Positions 50,716 to 59,498 are shown, counted from the stretch's first letter. The stretch is DNA of 64,000 bases from Flexivirga oryzae (GCF_014190805.1 NZ_JACHVQ010000002.1:496001-560000), one strand, 5' to 3'. Notes: generated by a model from the letters alone, not told the origin. Numbers and translations are program-made.

Positions 50716-51438
50716 ATGAGCACTGCATCTGGCCTGAAACGACCCGACGGTTCCCCCGTCCGGGTGCTCGTCGTGGACGACGAGAGCAACCTGACCGAGC
50801 TGCTGTCGATGGCACTGCGCTACGAGGGCTGGGACATCAAGAGCGCCGGCACCGGGTCCGGCGCCGTCCGCACCGCCAAGGACTTCCGCCCCGACGCCGT
50901 CGTGCTCGACATGATGCTCCCCGACTTCGACGGCATGGAGGTGCTGCGCCGGCTGCGCGACGAGGACCCGACCGTGCCGGTCCTGTTCCTCACCGCACGC
51001 GACGCGGTGGAGGACCGGGTCGCCGGGTTGACCGCAGGTGGCGACGACTACGTCACCAAACCGTTCTCGTTGGAGGAGGTCGTGGCGCGGGTGCGAGCAC
51101 TGCTGCGCCGGTCGGTGGTCATGAGTGAGGACAACTCCTCGATGCTGGTCGTCGGCGACCTGCGACTGGACGAGGACAGCCACGAGGTCTTCCGGGGGGA
51201 CGACGAGATCAACCTGACCGCAACCGAGTTCGAGCTGTTGCGCTACCTGATGCGCAACCCGAAGCGGGTCCTGTCCAAGGCGCAGATCCTGGACCGGGTG
51301 TGGCACTACGACTTCGGTGGCCAGGCCAACGTCGTCGAGCTCTACATCTCCTACCTGCGCAAGAAGATCGACGCCGGTCGCGAGCCGATGATCCACACCA
51401 TGCGCGGTGCGGGTTACGTCCTCAAACCGGCCGGCTGA
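50716..51438 (+). CDS. OmpR/PhoB-family response regulator
   Basis: 240 residues. Receiver: LVVDDE acidic pair, D65 in AVVLDMMLPDFDG, T in LFLTARD and K in YVTKPFS. The DNA-binding winged helix is NLTATEFELLRYLMRNPKRVLSKAQILDRVWHYDF...VVELYISYLRKKID. It pairs with the kinase 28 bp downstream. Start uncertain among ATG 50716, GTG 50707 (AAGGG upstream) and GTG 50692. Regulated genes are unknown. Confidence 0.92.
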   Translation: MSTASGLKRPDGSPVRVLVVDDESNLTELLSMALRYEGWDIKSAGTGSGAVRTAKDFRPDAVVLDMMLPDFDGMEVLRRLRDEDPTVPVLFLTARDAVEDRVAGLTAGGDDYVTKPFSLEEVVARVRALLRRSVVMSEDNSSMLVVGDLRLDEDSHEVFRGDDEINLTATEFELLRYLMRNPKRVLSKAQILDRVWHYDFGGQANVVELYISYLRKKIDAGREPMIHTMRGAGYVLKPAG

Positions 51439-51466
51439 GCGAGGCCCGGCAGTCTCGGCGCATCCC

Positions 51467-53038
51467 ATGACCGCACACGCAATCTGGCGACCCAGCCGGT
51501 GGACCCTCCGCACGAAGCTCGTCGCGTGGATGCTGCTGCTCTTCATCGCCGTCACCGTCGCCGTCGGCGCGTTGACCGTCTGGCAGCTGAACCGCACGCT
51601 CATGTCGAGCGTCAACCACCAGCTGCAGTCGGCGCAACTGGCGATCGAGGGCCCGGGGAACGGCAGCGGGCCGGGGAACAACAGCGGCAACGTCGGTCTG
51701 GCCGGGGGAAACTCGCTGCGCTTCGACTTCCAGACCAATGGCGACGCGGTCTACCGCTTCGACAACCAGACGCAGCAGAGCGTCCTCAGCGCGACGGTCT
51801 ACAAACTCGGCGGCAGCACCCAGCTCACCGCCGCACAACGCCAGAAGCTGATCAAGGCCGGCATCGGGCACGACCCCAAGGCGGTGGACCTCGGCACGCT
51901 CGGCACCTACCAGCTCATCGCGGTCAACCACCTGCAGACGCTGCGGTCGCTGAACACCGGCAACGAATACCGCGCCGAGGTCACCACGATTGTCGGGCTG
52001 CCGATCAACGACAACGTGTCGACCATCCGCAAGACCGCCGTCTCGATCGCGCTGCTGAGCGGCTCCGGCGTCATCCTGGTGGCGCTGGCGGCGACCTGGC
52101 TGATCCAGCGCAACCTCGAACCGTTGCGCCGCGTCGCCGGCACTGCGACCCGCGTCGCCAAACTCCCCCTGTCCTCCGGTGAGGTCGTGATGTCCGAGCG
52201 CGTCGAACCGCGCGACACCGACGAGCGCACCGAGGTCGGACAGGTCGGTGCGGCACTCAACGACATGCTCGACCACATCGACAACGCACTGACCGCCCGG
52301 CAGACCAGCGAGATGCAGGTGCGGCAGTTCGTCGCGGACGCCTCCCACGAACTGCGCACCCCGCTGGCGTCGATCCGGGGGTATGCCGAACTCTCCCGCC
52401 GGGAGACCGAACCGGTGCCGCCCGGTGTCACCCACGCCCTCGGCCGCATCGAGTCCGAGGCCGGCCGGATGACGACCCTCGTGGAGGACCTGCTGCTGCT
52501 GGCCCGGCTGGACGCGGGCCGCCAGCTCGACTTCCAGCCGGTGGAGCTGCCGATCATCGCGATCGAGACCGTCAGCGACGCGCGGGCCGCCGGGCCGGAC
52601 CACCAGTGGGCGCTGGACCTGCCCGAGGAGGGTGTCGAGATCGAGGCGGACGAGGCGCGCATCCGGCAGATCCTGATCAACCTGCTCGGCAACGCCCGCA
52701 AGCACACGCCCGCCGGGACCCACGTCGTGGTGTCGGTGCAGCCGCAGGGCGACAGCGTCCAGCTGCAGGTCCGGGACGACGGCCCCGGCATACCCGCCGA
52801 TCTGGTGCCGCACATCTTCGAGCGCTTCACCCGCGGCGACGCGGCGCGCACCCGCACCGAGGGGTCGACCGGGCTGGGCCTGTCCATCGTCTCCGCGGTC
52901 GTCGCCGCGCACCACGGCACCGTCGAGGTCAGTTCCCGGCCGGGCGAGACGGTCTTCTCGATCCGGCTGCCGCGCCGGCAGAACACGTCGGGCCCGACCC
53001 CGGCCGCACAGCCGAGCGATCCGCGGGTGTCGGTATGA
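51467..53038 (+). CDS. OmpR-type sensor histidine kinase
   Basis: 523 residues. TM1 at about residues 19-41, an extracellular sensor domain of about 140 residues, TM2 (about 185-205), HAMP, then HisKA with H294 in VADASHELRTPLASIRGY, and HATPase with N box NLLGNARKHTP, DDGPGIP and STGLGLSIV. The outer domain has a Gly/Asn/Ser-rich run (GPGNGSGPGNNSGN) but no known sensor motif. The stop overlaps the ATG of the gtrA gene (ATGA). ATG 51467 has a weak site. Confidence 0.9.
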   Translation: MTAHAIWRPSRWTLRTKLVAWMLLLFIAVTVAVGALTVWQLNRTLMSSVNHQLQSAQLAIEGPGNGSGPGNNSGNVGLAGGNSLRFDFQTNGDAVYRFDNQTQQSVLSATVYKLGGSTQLTAAQRQKLIKAGIGHDPKAVDLGTLGTYQLIAVNHLQTLRSLNTGNEYRAEVTTIVGLPINDNVSTIRKTAVSIALLSGSGVILVALAATWLIQRNLEPLRRVAGTATRVAKLPLSSGEVVMSERVEPRDTDERTEVGQVGAALNDMLDHIDNALTARQTSEMQVRQFVADASHELRTPLASIRGYAELSRRETEPVPPGVTHALGRIESEAGRMTTLVEDLLLLARLDAGRQLDFQPVELPIIAIETVSDARAAGPDHQWALDLPEEGVEIEADEARIRQILINLLGNARKHTPAGTHVVVSVQPQGDSVQLQVRDDGPGIPADLVPHIFERFTRGDAARTRTEGSTGLGLSIVSAVVAAHHGTVEVSSRPGETVFSIRLPRRQNTSGPTPAAQPSDPRVSV

Positions 53039-53484
53039 CGGGCGCGCGCCATACCCGCCTGAGTCACCAGTTGAGCAGCTTCGCGGTGATCGGGGTGGCC
53101 AGCACCCTGGCCAACGTCGTGCTGTTCTACCTGCTCAACCTGACGATCAACACCCAGCTCGCCAACGCCCTGGCGCTGATCATCACCACGGTCTTCAACA
53201 CCGCGGCCAACCGGCGCTACACCTTCGGGGTGCGCACCCGGGAAGGCGCGGGCGTCGCCCAACTGCAGGGGCTCGTGCTGTGGCTGATCATGTGGGCGAT
53301 GACCGCGCTGGCGCTGTGGCTGCTCGCCCGGGCCGACCCGCACGCGTCGCACGGGACGCAGTCGGTCGTGCAGTTCGCCGGCAACGTCGTCGCCACGATC
53401 ATCCGCTTCGTGATGCTGCGCAAGTGGTTCGCGCAGCGCCCCGCGCCCGTGGCTGACGACCCCGCCCCGGCCCCCGCCGAGTGA
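53035..53484 (+). CDS. GtrA-family membrane protein
   Basis: 149 residues, four TM helices. The GtrA/DPMS signature region is FAVIGVASTLANVVLFYLLNL, then TTVFNTAANRRYTFG and a C-terminal VVQFAGNVVATIIRFVMLRKWF. GtrA proteins take part in moving lipid-linked sugars across the membrane for polysaccharide or wall glycan. ATGA overlap with the kinase stop shows it belongs to the two-component transcript. No glycosyltransferase is adjacent. Confidence 0.88.
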   Translation: MTGARHTRLSHQLSSFAVIGVASTLANVVLFYLLNLTINTQLANALALIITTVFNTAANRRYTFGVRTREGAGVAQLQGLVLWLIMWAMTALALWLLARADPHASHGTQSVVQFAGNVVATIIRFVMLRKWFAQRPAPVADDPAPAPAE

Positions 53485-53534
53485 CGCTGCAAACACGCGC
53501 ACCGGTGTCGTTAGCCGCGGGTAGCGTCAGCAGT

Positions 53535-54062
53535 ATGGCGCTCCCCGACTTCGACTTCGCGGCATTCACGACAGCCCTCGACACCCAACGCGTGCAGGGG
53601 GACCTCGGCTGGTACGACCTGGCGGACCAGGTGTGGGACCAGTCGGTGTCGCTGAACGCGCAGCGACCACAGGACCATCCGATGTGCGGCGGTGCGATCG
53701 GGCGTTTGTCGGCGCGTGGTGAGACCTCCTGTCAATACGCGCTGTTCCTCCTCCGGTGGATGGGCAGGGCACCGGAGGAGTTCCTCACCGGCGACATGGT
53801 CGACGTCGGGAAGGTCCACCTGCCGAAGGCCGGCCCCGACAAGCGGCTGCGGTGGGATCTGCCGGCGCTGCACGCCGCTGTCAACGACGAGCGCCGCGCC
53901 CGCGAGATGACCTGGGCGCAACTCGCGGACGTCATCGGCTGCACACCGAGCCGATTGACCAACCTGCGCGGGGCCAAACAGGCCGACCTCGCACTGGTCA
54001 TGCGCGTCACCCAATGGCTCGCCCGTCCGTCGACGGACTTCATCAGCGCCGTGTCGTGGTGA
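53535..54062 (+). CDS. HTH (XRE-like) protein with two DNA-binding-like segments
   Basis: 175 residues. The C-terminal half has a clear HTH: MTWAQLADVIGCTPSRLTNLRGAKQADLALVMRVTQWLARP. The N-terminal half (GDLGWYDLADQVWDQSVSLNA...CGGAIGRLSARGETSCQYALFLLRWMGRAPEEFL) looks like a second, more distant copy. It is soluble with no other motif. ATG 53535. Its 3' end overlaps the convergent oxidoreductase gene by 20 bp. Target unknown. Confidence 0.65.
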   Translation: MALPDFDFAAFTTALDTQRVQGDLGWYDLADQVWDQSVSLNAQRPQDHPMCGGAIGRLSARGETSCQYALFLLRWMGRAPEEFLTGDMVDVGKVHLPKAGPDKRLRWDLPALHAAVNDERRAREMTWAQLADVIGCTPSRLTNLRGAKQADLALVMRVTQWLARPSTDFISAVSW

Positions 54063-55527
54063 CTCCCGGGCCGAGCTGCGGCACCTCGAAACCGTTGTCC
54101 GACAGGAGGGTTCGCGCCGCGTGCCAGCCCGCCATACCGTGCACGGCCGGGCCGGGCGACGTGGCCCCCGAGGCCAGGTAGACACCTGACAGCGGAGTCC
54201 GCCACGGCACCGGCGACAGCACCGGCCGCTTGATCAGCTGGCGCATCGTGATGGCGCCGCTGGCGAAGTCGCCGCCGGCGAAGTTCGCGCTGACCGCGGC
54301 CCCCAGCTCCGTCGCCGGGGTCGCCGTGCTCGCCAGGACGAGGTCACGGAAGCCCGGCGCGTGCTCCTCGACGGCGGCCGTCACCGCCTGGGTCGCGTCG
54401 AAGTCGCTGCCGAACGGCACGTGCAGGTAGGCCCACAGCACGGCCTTCCCGTCGGGGGCACGCGACGGGTCGACCACGCTCGGCTGCGCGACCAGCACGT
54501 AGGGGTGCTCGGGTATGCCGCCCCGCAGCACCATCCGCTCCGCTGCCGCGATCTGCGCCCGGGTCCCGCCCAGGTGCACCGTCGGTGCCTGACCGACCAC
54601 CGGGTCGCTCCACGGCACCGGGCCGGCCAGGGCGAAGTCGACCTTCGAGACGCCGTCGCCGGGCCGGAAGCGGGCCAACGCGCGGCGGTAGCGGTCCGGC
54701 AGCCGGTCACCGCCGAGTGTCGCGAGCGCCCGGGCGGAGACGTCGAGGACGGCGGCGTCGAAGCCGTCCAGCTGTCGCAGCTCGGTCACCTCGGTGCCGA
54801 GGCGCAGCCGACCACCGTGCGCCCGCAGGTCGGCCACGAGCGCATCGGTGATCGATTGCGAACCGCCGACCGGGATCGGCCAGCCCGCGCGGTGTGCCGT
54901 GGCGGCCAGCAGCAGTCCGCCGCCGGCCGCGGCCGGACCGGGGTGGCGGCCGATGGCATGCGCCGCGCAACCGGTCAGCATCGCCGGCGCGATGTCCCCG
55001 TCGAAGCGCGCGCCCCATGCCGGCGAACCCGCCTCGGCGACCCTCACGCCATACAACCCCGCGGCGAGCGGATCGCGGGGCAGCCGGAGCAGCGGGTTCA
55101 TCGCCAGGTCGACGACGCCGTCCAGGTGATCGACCAACGGGCGCAGCAGCCGGCGGTATGCCGGGCCGTCCCGGCCGAGGTCCGCGGCCGTCCGATCCAG
55201 GTCGCGGTAACCGTGCCCGCCGCGCCCGGGCAGCGGGTGCGCGAACGACACCTCCGGCACCACCAGGTCGATCCGGCGGGCGAGCCCGAACTCCCGGAAG
55301 AACGGGCTGGCGAGCGCCATCGGGTGCACGGCACTGGCCACGTCGTGCCGGAAACCGGGCAGGGTGATCTCGCGGGTCGCCGCGCCACCACCGGCCCAGT
55401 CGTTGCGCTCGAAGACCTCGACCGCCAGCCCGGCCCGCGCGAGCGTCACCGCCGCCGCCAGACCGTTCGGACCCGATCCGACGACGGCGACACTCCCGAG
55501 TCGGGCAACAGCATGTCGCCGGGTCAT
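54043..55527 (-). CDS. CrtI-like FAD-dependent oxidoreductase (phytoene desaturase family)
   Basis: 494 residues. The N-terminal dinucleotide fold is VAVVGSGPNGLAAAVTLARAGLAVEVFERNDWAGG, and the C-terminal FAD motif is SGVYLASGATSPGPAVHGMAGWHAAR. This pattern matches the phytoene desaturase/NAD(P)-FAD-dependent oxidoreductase family that also includes retinol saturase-like enzymes. No crtB or other carotenoid gene is near, so carotenoid synthesis should not be assumed. ATG 55527 lies 19 bp from the repeat that bounds the island, so the island starts directly upstream of this gene. Confidence 0.8.
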   Translation of the reverse strand: MTRRHAVARLGSVAVVGSGPNGLAAAVTLARAGLAVEVFERNDWAGGGAATREITLPGFRHDVASAVHPMALASPFFREFGLARRIDLVVPEVSFAHPLPGRGGHGYRDLDRTAADLGRDGPAYRRLLRPLVDHLDGVVDLAMNPLLRLPRDPLAAGLYGVRVAEAGSPAWGARFDGDIAPAMLTGCAAHAIGRHPGPAAAGGGLLLAATAHRAGWPIPVGGSQSITDALVADLRAHGGRLRLGTEVTELRQLDGFDAAVLDVSARALATLGGDRLPDRYRRALARFRPGDGVSKVDFALAGPVPWSDPVVGQAPTVHLGGTRAQIAAAERMVLRGGIPEHPYVLVAQPSVVDPSRAPDGKAVLWAYLHVPFGSDFDATQAVTAAVEEHAPGFRDLVLASTATPATELGAAVSANFAGGDFASGAITMRQLIKRPVLSPVPWRTPLSGVYLASGATSPGPAVHGMAGWHAARTLLSDNGFEVPQLGPGVTTTRR

Positions 55528-55545
55528 GAATTCACTCTAGAGAGA

Positions 55546-55567
55546 CGGAGGCGGAGGGAGCCGTCGC
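55546..55567. repeat. Left 22-bp att-like direct repeat
   Basis: CGGAGGCGGAGGGAGCCG followed by TCGC is identical to 61738-61759. The first 14 bases match the 3' end of tRNA-Ser (62281-62294). It marks the left edge of the island, next to the CrtI-like gene start. Confidence 0.8.
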
Positions 55568-55613
55568 TCAGTCGCTACGCTCCCTCGCTCCTCCCAAATC
55601 CCGCGTATCCAAA

Positions 55614-55662
55614 AAACGACGTTGGACCCCGACGAAAAGCATGTCGGGGTCCAACGTCGTTT
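55614..55662 (-). terminator. 20-bp perfect hairpin inside the left island end
   Basis: AAACGACGTTGGACCCCGAC (55614-55633) pairs with its exact inverse at 55643-55662 over a 9-nt loop (GAAAAGCAT). Read on the minus strand the stem is followed by TTTTTT, a standard intrinsic terminator. The core GGACCCC...GAC with a GAAAA loop recurs in the hairpin at 61761-61796. Confidence 0.75.
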
Positions 55663-55752
55663 GCGGGCCAACTGACAGAAGGATGGACCCAATCAGTCTG
55701 GGATCGGGTGGCGCGAGTGCTGGCGGCGGGCACTCCAGCAACCCCCGTCGTA

Positions 55753-55932
55753 CGGCGGCAATCCCCGCCTCGGCGGCGCCAGCACCGGCTCAGCGCGGCC
55801 CAAGTTGCTCAGCTCGTAGCTGACTATCAGGCCGGGATGTCGATCCAGAAGGTCGCTACCAAGTACCGGGTCGTTCCGCAGCACACCAGAGACCAGCTTG
55901 ACCTGCGGAAACGCGGAGACGCCACATCCATG
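55753..55932 (+). pseudogene. Recombinase/resolvase C-terminal HTH fragment
   Basis: The frame reads RRQHRLSAAQVAQLVADYQAG then SIQKVATKYRVVPQHTRDQL. This resembles the C-terminal HTH tail found on actinobacterial serine recombinases (RLTPEQVxxLVxxYxAGxTVxELAxxFGIHRxTVSxHL). No catalytic domain precedes it; upstream in frame are only short matches. It is taken as the remnant of the recombinase once carried by the island. Confidence 0.55.
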
Positions 55933-56214
55933 ACTCACACCTACGAACCTGACGGGCGTCTGCTCCCCATGGGGTCCACGAGCATCTCGCTCCAGCGGTC
56001 CGCAGTCTGGTCATGTCGTCTCATATTTCGAGACGTACGTCGACCATGCTCCGAGCGCGTAACTGGTCCAGTTGCCGGGACCTTGCAGTACCTGAGGCCC
56101 GAGTCACTGGGTTCGCCAAAGCCAAGGCGTCACTCCGAGAGTTGACCTGAAGAAGCCTTCGACGGGGACTATCGCAAATGGGCGGATCGCCCCCGAACCG
56201 AATGATGAGATATA

Positions 56215-56240
56215 GTACGAAGGGTAAGGAACATTCGTAC
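56215..56240. promoter_or_regulatory. GTACGAA-N12-TTCGTAC dyad before the island HTH gene
   Basis: GTACGAA (56215-56221) and TTCGTAC (56234-56240) form perfect 7-bp arms around 12 bases. It is about 130 bp upstream of the HTH gene and could be its operator. TATAGT directly overlaps its left end. Confidence 0.45.
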
Positions 56241-56366
56241 CGTCAGCACCATTCACGTAGGTTGCGACGGGAAGAACTTTCCCCAACACTCGGACTACCA
56301 GGAACTTCGCGAGCCCCGTTACCGTTATGATGCCCAGGCAAAGGCTGACGAACGGACGGGCAGACA

Positions 56367-56591
56367 TTGATTACTGTGAACGGAGTCCAACACCGCACCA
56401 TTGCCGATATGGTGCCCGTGTTCGGGGTCTCGACCAGGACCATCAGGAACTACGTCAGGCAGGGCATCATCCCCAAGCCGCCAGTAGTAGCCTATGGTCT
56501 CCGGGAAGTCTGGGTCTTCCCCGATGACTACCTCGCAGAGGCGGAGCGCGACCTCGCAGAGCGTCGAGGTCGCGCGAATGGAGATGACTGA
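56367..56591 (+). CDS. Small MerR/AlpA-like HTH protein
   Basis: 74 residues. TIADMVPVFGVSTRTIRNYVRQGIIPKP followed by REVWVFPDDYLAEAE is the HTH-plus-wing layout of MerR/AlpA/excisionase-like proteins of mobile elements. Start TTG 56367 (GGACGGG upstream) or GTG 56376. The next gene begins 14 bp before its stop, so the two are translated together. It is likely the regulator of the island cassette. Confidence 0.65.
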   Translation: MITVNGVQHRTIADMVPVFGVSTRTIRNYVRQGIIPKPPVVAYGLREVWVFPDDYLAEAERDLAERRGRANGDD

Positions 56592-58260
56592 CGTGTCCGA
56601 GGACACCGCCACCAACTGGTTGACTGGCCCCCCGGCAGTTGAACCTGAAGAGGTCCGATCCCAATGGGGCGACTTCGCGCCCCGTGAAGAACGCGCGGTC
56701 CTCCGTGCGCTTCTGAGCGACCTCTCGGACGACGGTGGCCCGCTTGACGCGCTCGATCAGGAACTCCCCGCTGCCCTCGAGGCTGGGCTGCCCGGCCGAG
56801 TTGCACGCACGGTCCGCGACGCCGTCGTGGCAGACCCCGACATGATGGGCGAAGATGCGCCCGACGTGCTTGGCGACCTCATCGAGTACCTGTACTACGC
56901 CGATCAGTCGTCCTTACTTGCCAAGTACCGCCTTCTGCAGCCTGCCTACAAGGTGTACGCCGATCATGAGGCGAACGCCAAGTCTCCGTCCGGCACCTTG
57001 CCAGAGAACGTGCCATCCTGGATCGGCTCACGGTGGCCCTTCCTGGGGCACCGCATCGGGTTCCCCATCGGGGTTGCCGCCTCGGGCCTGACTACGAACG
57101 CCCGTTGTGTGCAGCGCTTGTTCGAAGCCGGGTACAACGTCGTGACTTACAAGACCGTGCGCTCTCGGTTTATCGGACCGCATCCACGTCCGAACTGGGC
57201 TTTGCTCAACTCGTACGACATCGAGGCAATCGATGACCCGAACACAGTGGTGACGGTTAACCCCGAAACCACCCTTTCCGAAGCAGACAGTTCTGCGAAT
57301 TCTTTCGGCGTGCCGAGCCCGGACCCGGTCGAGTGGATTACGGACTTCCGCGCTGCGGCAGCGGCCGCGGACGACGGGCAGGTTCTCATCTGCAGCGTCC
57401 TCGGTGAGGACTACAACAGCGACCGAGGCGCCCGAAACACAGATGTCTTGATTGCGGACTTCGTAGCGGTTACTCGTCACGCCATCTCGGCGGGTGCAGA
57501 GTTCGTTGAACTCAACTTGTCCTGCCCGAACACACTCGGCAGGAAGGGCGAGCCCACCCCGCCGCTTTGCTACGACATCGATCTGGCGATCGATATTGTC
57601 ACGCGAGTTCACGCCGAGCTTGGCGATTCCGTCAAGCTCGGCGTAAAACTTTCGCACTTGGAGCACGGCAACCTTGTTACGTTCCTTGAAGGGGCCGCAA
57701 GCCACTTGGACTTTATTTCCGGGATCAATACGGTTGCGCACCCGGTGGAGTCAGCCGCTGGCGGAGGTGCGGCGTACTTCGGCGAGCGCACAATCGCCGG
57801 GATAGGCGGGACCGCCATCCAATCGTTGGCGACTGAGTTCGTGCGCGCTTGCAAGCAATACCGGGACGATAACGACGCGAAGTTTGTCATTGTCGGAGTG
57901 GGTGGCGTCACCGACCCCGAATCATTCATATCCATGCATGAGGCTGGCGCCGACGTTGTCCAGGCTGTTACTGGCGTTTTCCTGAACAGCCTCTTGGCTG
58001 TCGACTGCATGCGCACGCTTGGTGCCACGCTGCGCAGTCCACTGGACGAGAACGGGAAGGACGATCTTCTTCGCATCGCTTCAGTGAACGTCGCTGTGCC
58101 TGCCTGGGAATTCGCAACCTCACTCGACCTCCCGGTGGGCGTTACCCTTAAGTTGCTTGATGAGCTAGTCGAAAATGGAGAACTCTCCGTCACGTCCGTA
58201 GCGGGTGCGCCAAACTACATGCGAACAAGGGCCGTCGAGCACCTTTCAGTGCGATCCTAA
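56578..58260 (+). CDS. Long dihydroorotate-dehydrogenase-like protein in the island
   Basis: 560 residues, versus 310-370 for normal DHODH. The TIM-barrel flavin core (about residues 155-500) has GFPIGVAASGLTTNARCVQRLFEAGYNVVTYKTVRS, SANSFGVPSPDPVEW (substrate loop), VELNLSCPNT with the class-1-type catalytic Cys (C316), VKLGVKLSHL, and VGVGGVTDPESFISMHEAGADVVQAVTGVF (FMN phosphate site). A helical N-terminal extension of about 150 residues and a C-terminal piece like a small winged helix (LPVGVTLKLLDELVENGELSVT) are extra. ATG 56578 with GAGG upstream; it overlaps the HTH gene. It is not near pyr genes, so a role other than host UMP synthesis is likely. Function unknown. Confidence 0.75.
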   Translation: MEMTDVSEDTATNWLTGPPAVEPEEVRSQWGDFAPREERAVLRALLSDLSDDGGPLDALDQELPAALEAGLPGRVARTVRDAVVADPDMMGEDAPDVLGDLIEYLYYADQSSLLAKYRLLQPAYKVYADHEANAKSPSGTLPENVPSWIGSRWPFLGHRIGFPIGVAASGLTTNARCVQRLFEAGYNVVTYKTVRSRFIGPHPRPNWALLNSYDIEAIDDPNTVVTVNPETTLSEADSSANSFGVPSPDPVEWITDFRAAAAAADDGQVLICSVLGEDYNSDRGARNTDVLIADFVAVTRHAISAGAEFVELNLSCPNTLGRKGEPTPPLCYDIDLAIDIVTRVHAELGDSVKLGVKLSHLEHGNLVTFLEGAASHLDFISGINTVAHPVESAAGGGAAYFGERTIAGIGGTAIQSLATEFVRACKQYRDDNDAKFVIVGVGGVTDPESFISMHEAGADVVQAVTGVFLNSLLAVDCMRTLGATLRSPLDENGKDDLLRIASVNVAVPAWEFATSLDLPVGVTLKLLDELVENGELSVTSVAGAPNYMRTRAVEHLSVRS

Positions 58261-58275
58261 GCAGAGGGCATACTT

Positions 58276-59031
58276 GTGCTCTTCTGCCTGGTGGCGAGCC
58301 TCTGTGTGCTCGCAGTCGCAGCATGGTTCGCGTTCGAACACCGAAGTCTATGCCGCTTCAATGCCCCTGTTCTACGAGGGAAACGCGACGACCCTGGCGG
58401 GAAGACACTCGCGAAGTCTTTTGCGCTCTATTTCGGTACGATGGAGCTCATCCTGTGGGTCCCAGTTGTTGGTGCAGGCAGTATTCGCGCAAAGTGGTGG
58501 GGAAAGTTCGAGCTTTCGTGGTGGGCAGGCCTTCCTGCGCTCGCGGGTGCACTACTAACAGGAGTTTGGTTATCCGTTCAGATCAAGCACCTCTTCAAAG
58601 ACGATGACGGGCCACCAGCCGGCTTTCTCCGTGGCGAGCGCTTCACCTCAAGCCGCAACTATCTAGTCCGCTGGCAGGACAGGCTGACTAGTGAGTATAT
58701 TCGAACCGAACGTGAGAACATAAAAGGATATTTCCCGATACTTGCCGACAGAATTCTTGCTGTAGACAAATTCAGTAGTGCTGAGGTTCGAAGACGCTTT
58801 CGCACCTCGTACACGAATTACGTCACGGCTGATGGGGTTACGGAAGACGCGACGCGAATCGAGCAGACCGAAATTATGCTCACGTCTCTCGTCTCAAGTT
58901 GGGATATCACTGATCGACAGGTCATCATTCTCGGCCTCGGCTGCATTACATTTCAGGGCTCAGAATACAATTTCGAGTACATCGAATTTATCGAACGCCA
59001 TTTCAATCCGACATTCGTGGACGACAACTAA
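58276..59031 (+). CDS. Three-TM membrane protein of the island cassette
   Basis: 251 residues. TM helices at about 2-20 (LFCLVASLCVLAVAAWFAF), 48-66 (LYFGTMELILWVPVVGAG) and 76-98 (LSWWAGLPALAGALLTGVWLSV), then a soluble domain of about 150 residues with no motif I recognise. Start GTG 58276 with AGAGGG six bases upstream, 15 bp after the DHODH-like stop, so co-transcribed. GC content and codon choice are lower than in surrounding chromosomal genes. Function unknown. Confidence 0.6.
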   Translation: MLFCLVASLCVLAVAAWFAFEHRSLCRFNAPVLRGKRDDPGGKTLAKSFALYFGTMELILWVPVVGAGSIRAKWWGKFELSWWAGLPALAGALLTGVWLSVQIKHLFKDDDGPPAGFLRGERFTSSRNYLVRWQDRLTSEYIRTERENIKGYFPILADRILAVDKFSSAEVRRRFRTSYTNYVTADGVTEDATRIEQTEIMLTSLVSSWDITDRQVIILGLGCITFQGSEYNFEYIEFIERHFNPTFVDDN

Positions 59032-59080
59032 TGTATAATAAGCATATGAAATATGCTCAGCACTCTTGTAAGTTGTACCC

Positions 59081-59494
59081 ATGGCCGAGGGACCGGAGTT
59101 AGCCCCCTATCACCGGCGACCCAGCTGGCGCCTGATTCGGCGCCTTGGTCGGATTTTCGACCCCGTGTCGACTGGAGCTCTCGACGGACTGGACTGGTCC
59201 CTTAGGGTCCGCATTCCGCGAGGAGCTGCTGTCGAACGGCGCCTCGGGGCCGAAGCCATCGATAGCTTTCTTGAGTCCTCGGCTTCTTTTCCTGCCTTGG
59301 TGCGGGGTCTGGCCACTGGTAACGAGATTGAACAGAGCGTTGCAGTGAGGTCTCTTCAGAATCTGGGCAATAGGGACATGGTCCTCGCTTGCGCAATTGC
59401 CGAAGAATTAACCTCAAGTCAATATCCCAAGGTCGCAAGTGCGGCGTCGAAAGAATGGGACGAACTAGCTAAGTTTGCCGGCAGCGCTGACTGA
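59081..59494 (+). CDS. Small unknown protein of the island cassette
   Basis: 137 residues: a basic N-terminus (HRRPSWRLIRRLGRIFD), then a helical part resembling HEAT-like repeats (SASFPALVRGLATGNEIEQSVAVRSLQNLGNRDMVLACAIAEELTSS). ATG 59081. An AT-rich gap of 49 bp separates it from the membrane protein. No family is recognised. It is convergent with the frameshifted gene. Confidence 0.5.
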   Translation: MAEGPELAPYHRRPSWRLIRRLGRIFDPVSTGALDGLDWSLRVRIPRGAAVERRLGAEAIDSFLESSASFPALVRGLATGNEIEQSVAVRSLQNLGNRDMVLACAIAEELTSSQYPKVASAASKEWDELAKFAGSAD

Positions 59495-59498
59495 CTAT

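Noticed and set aside
54361..55752. Plus-strand frame opposite the CrtI-like gene continuing to 56145
   Set aside because: Shadow of the oxidoreductase; only the segment 55753-55932 resembles a protein family (recombinase tail).
56104..56367. Minus-strand 87-codon frame with a hydrophobic N-terminus in the island leader
   Set aside because: No RBS and no similarity recognised; it overlaps the dyad and start of the HTH gene. Left unannotated.
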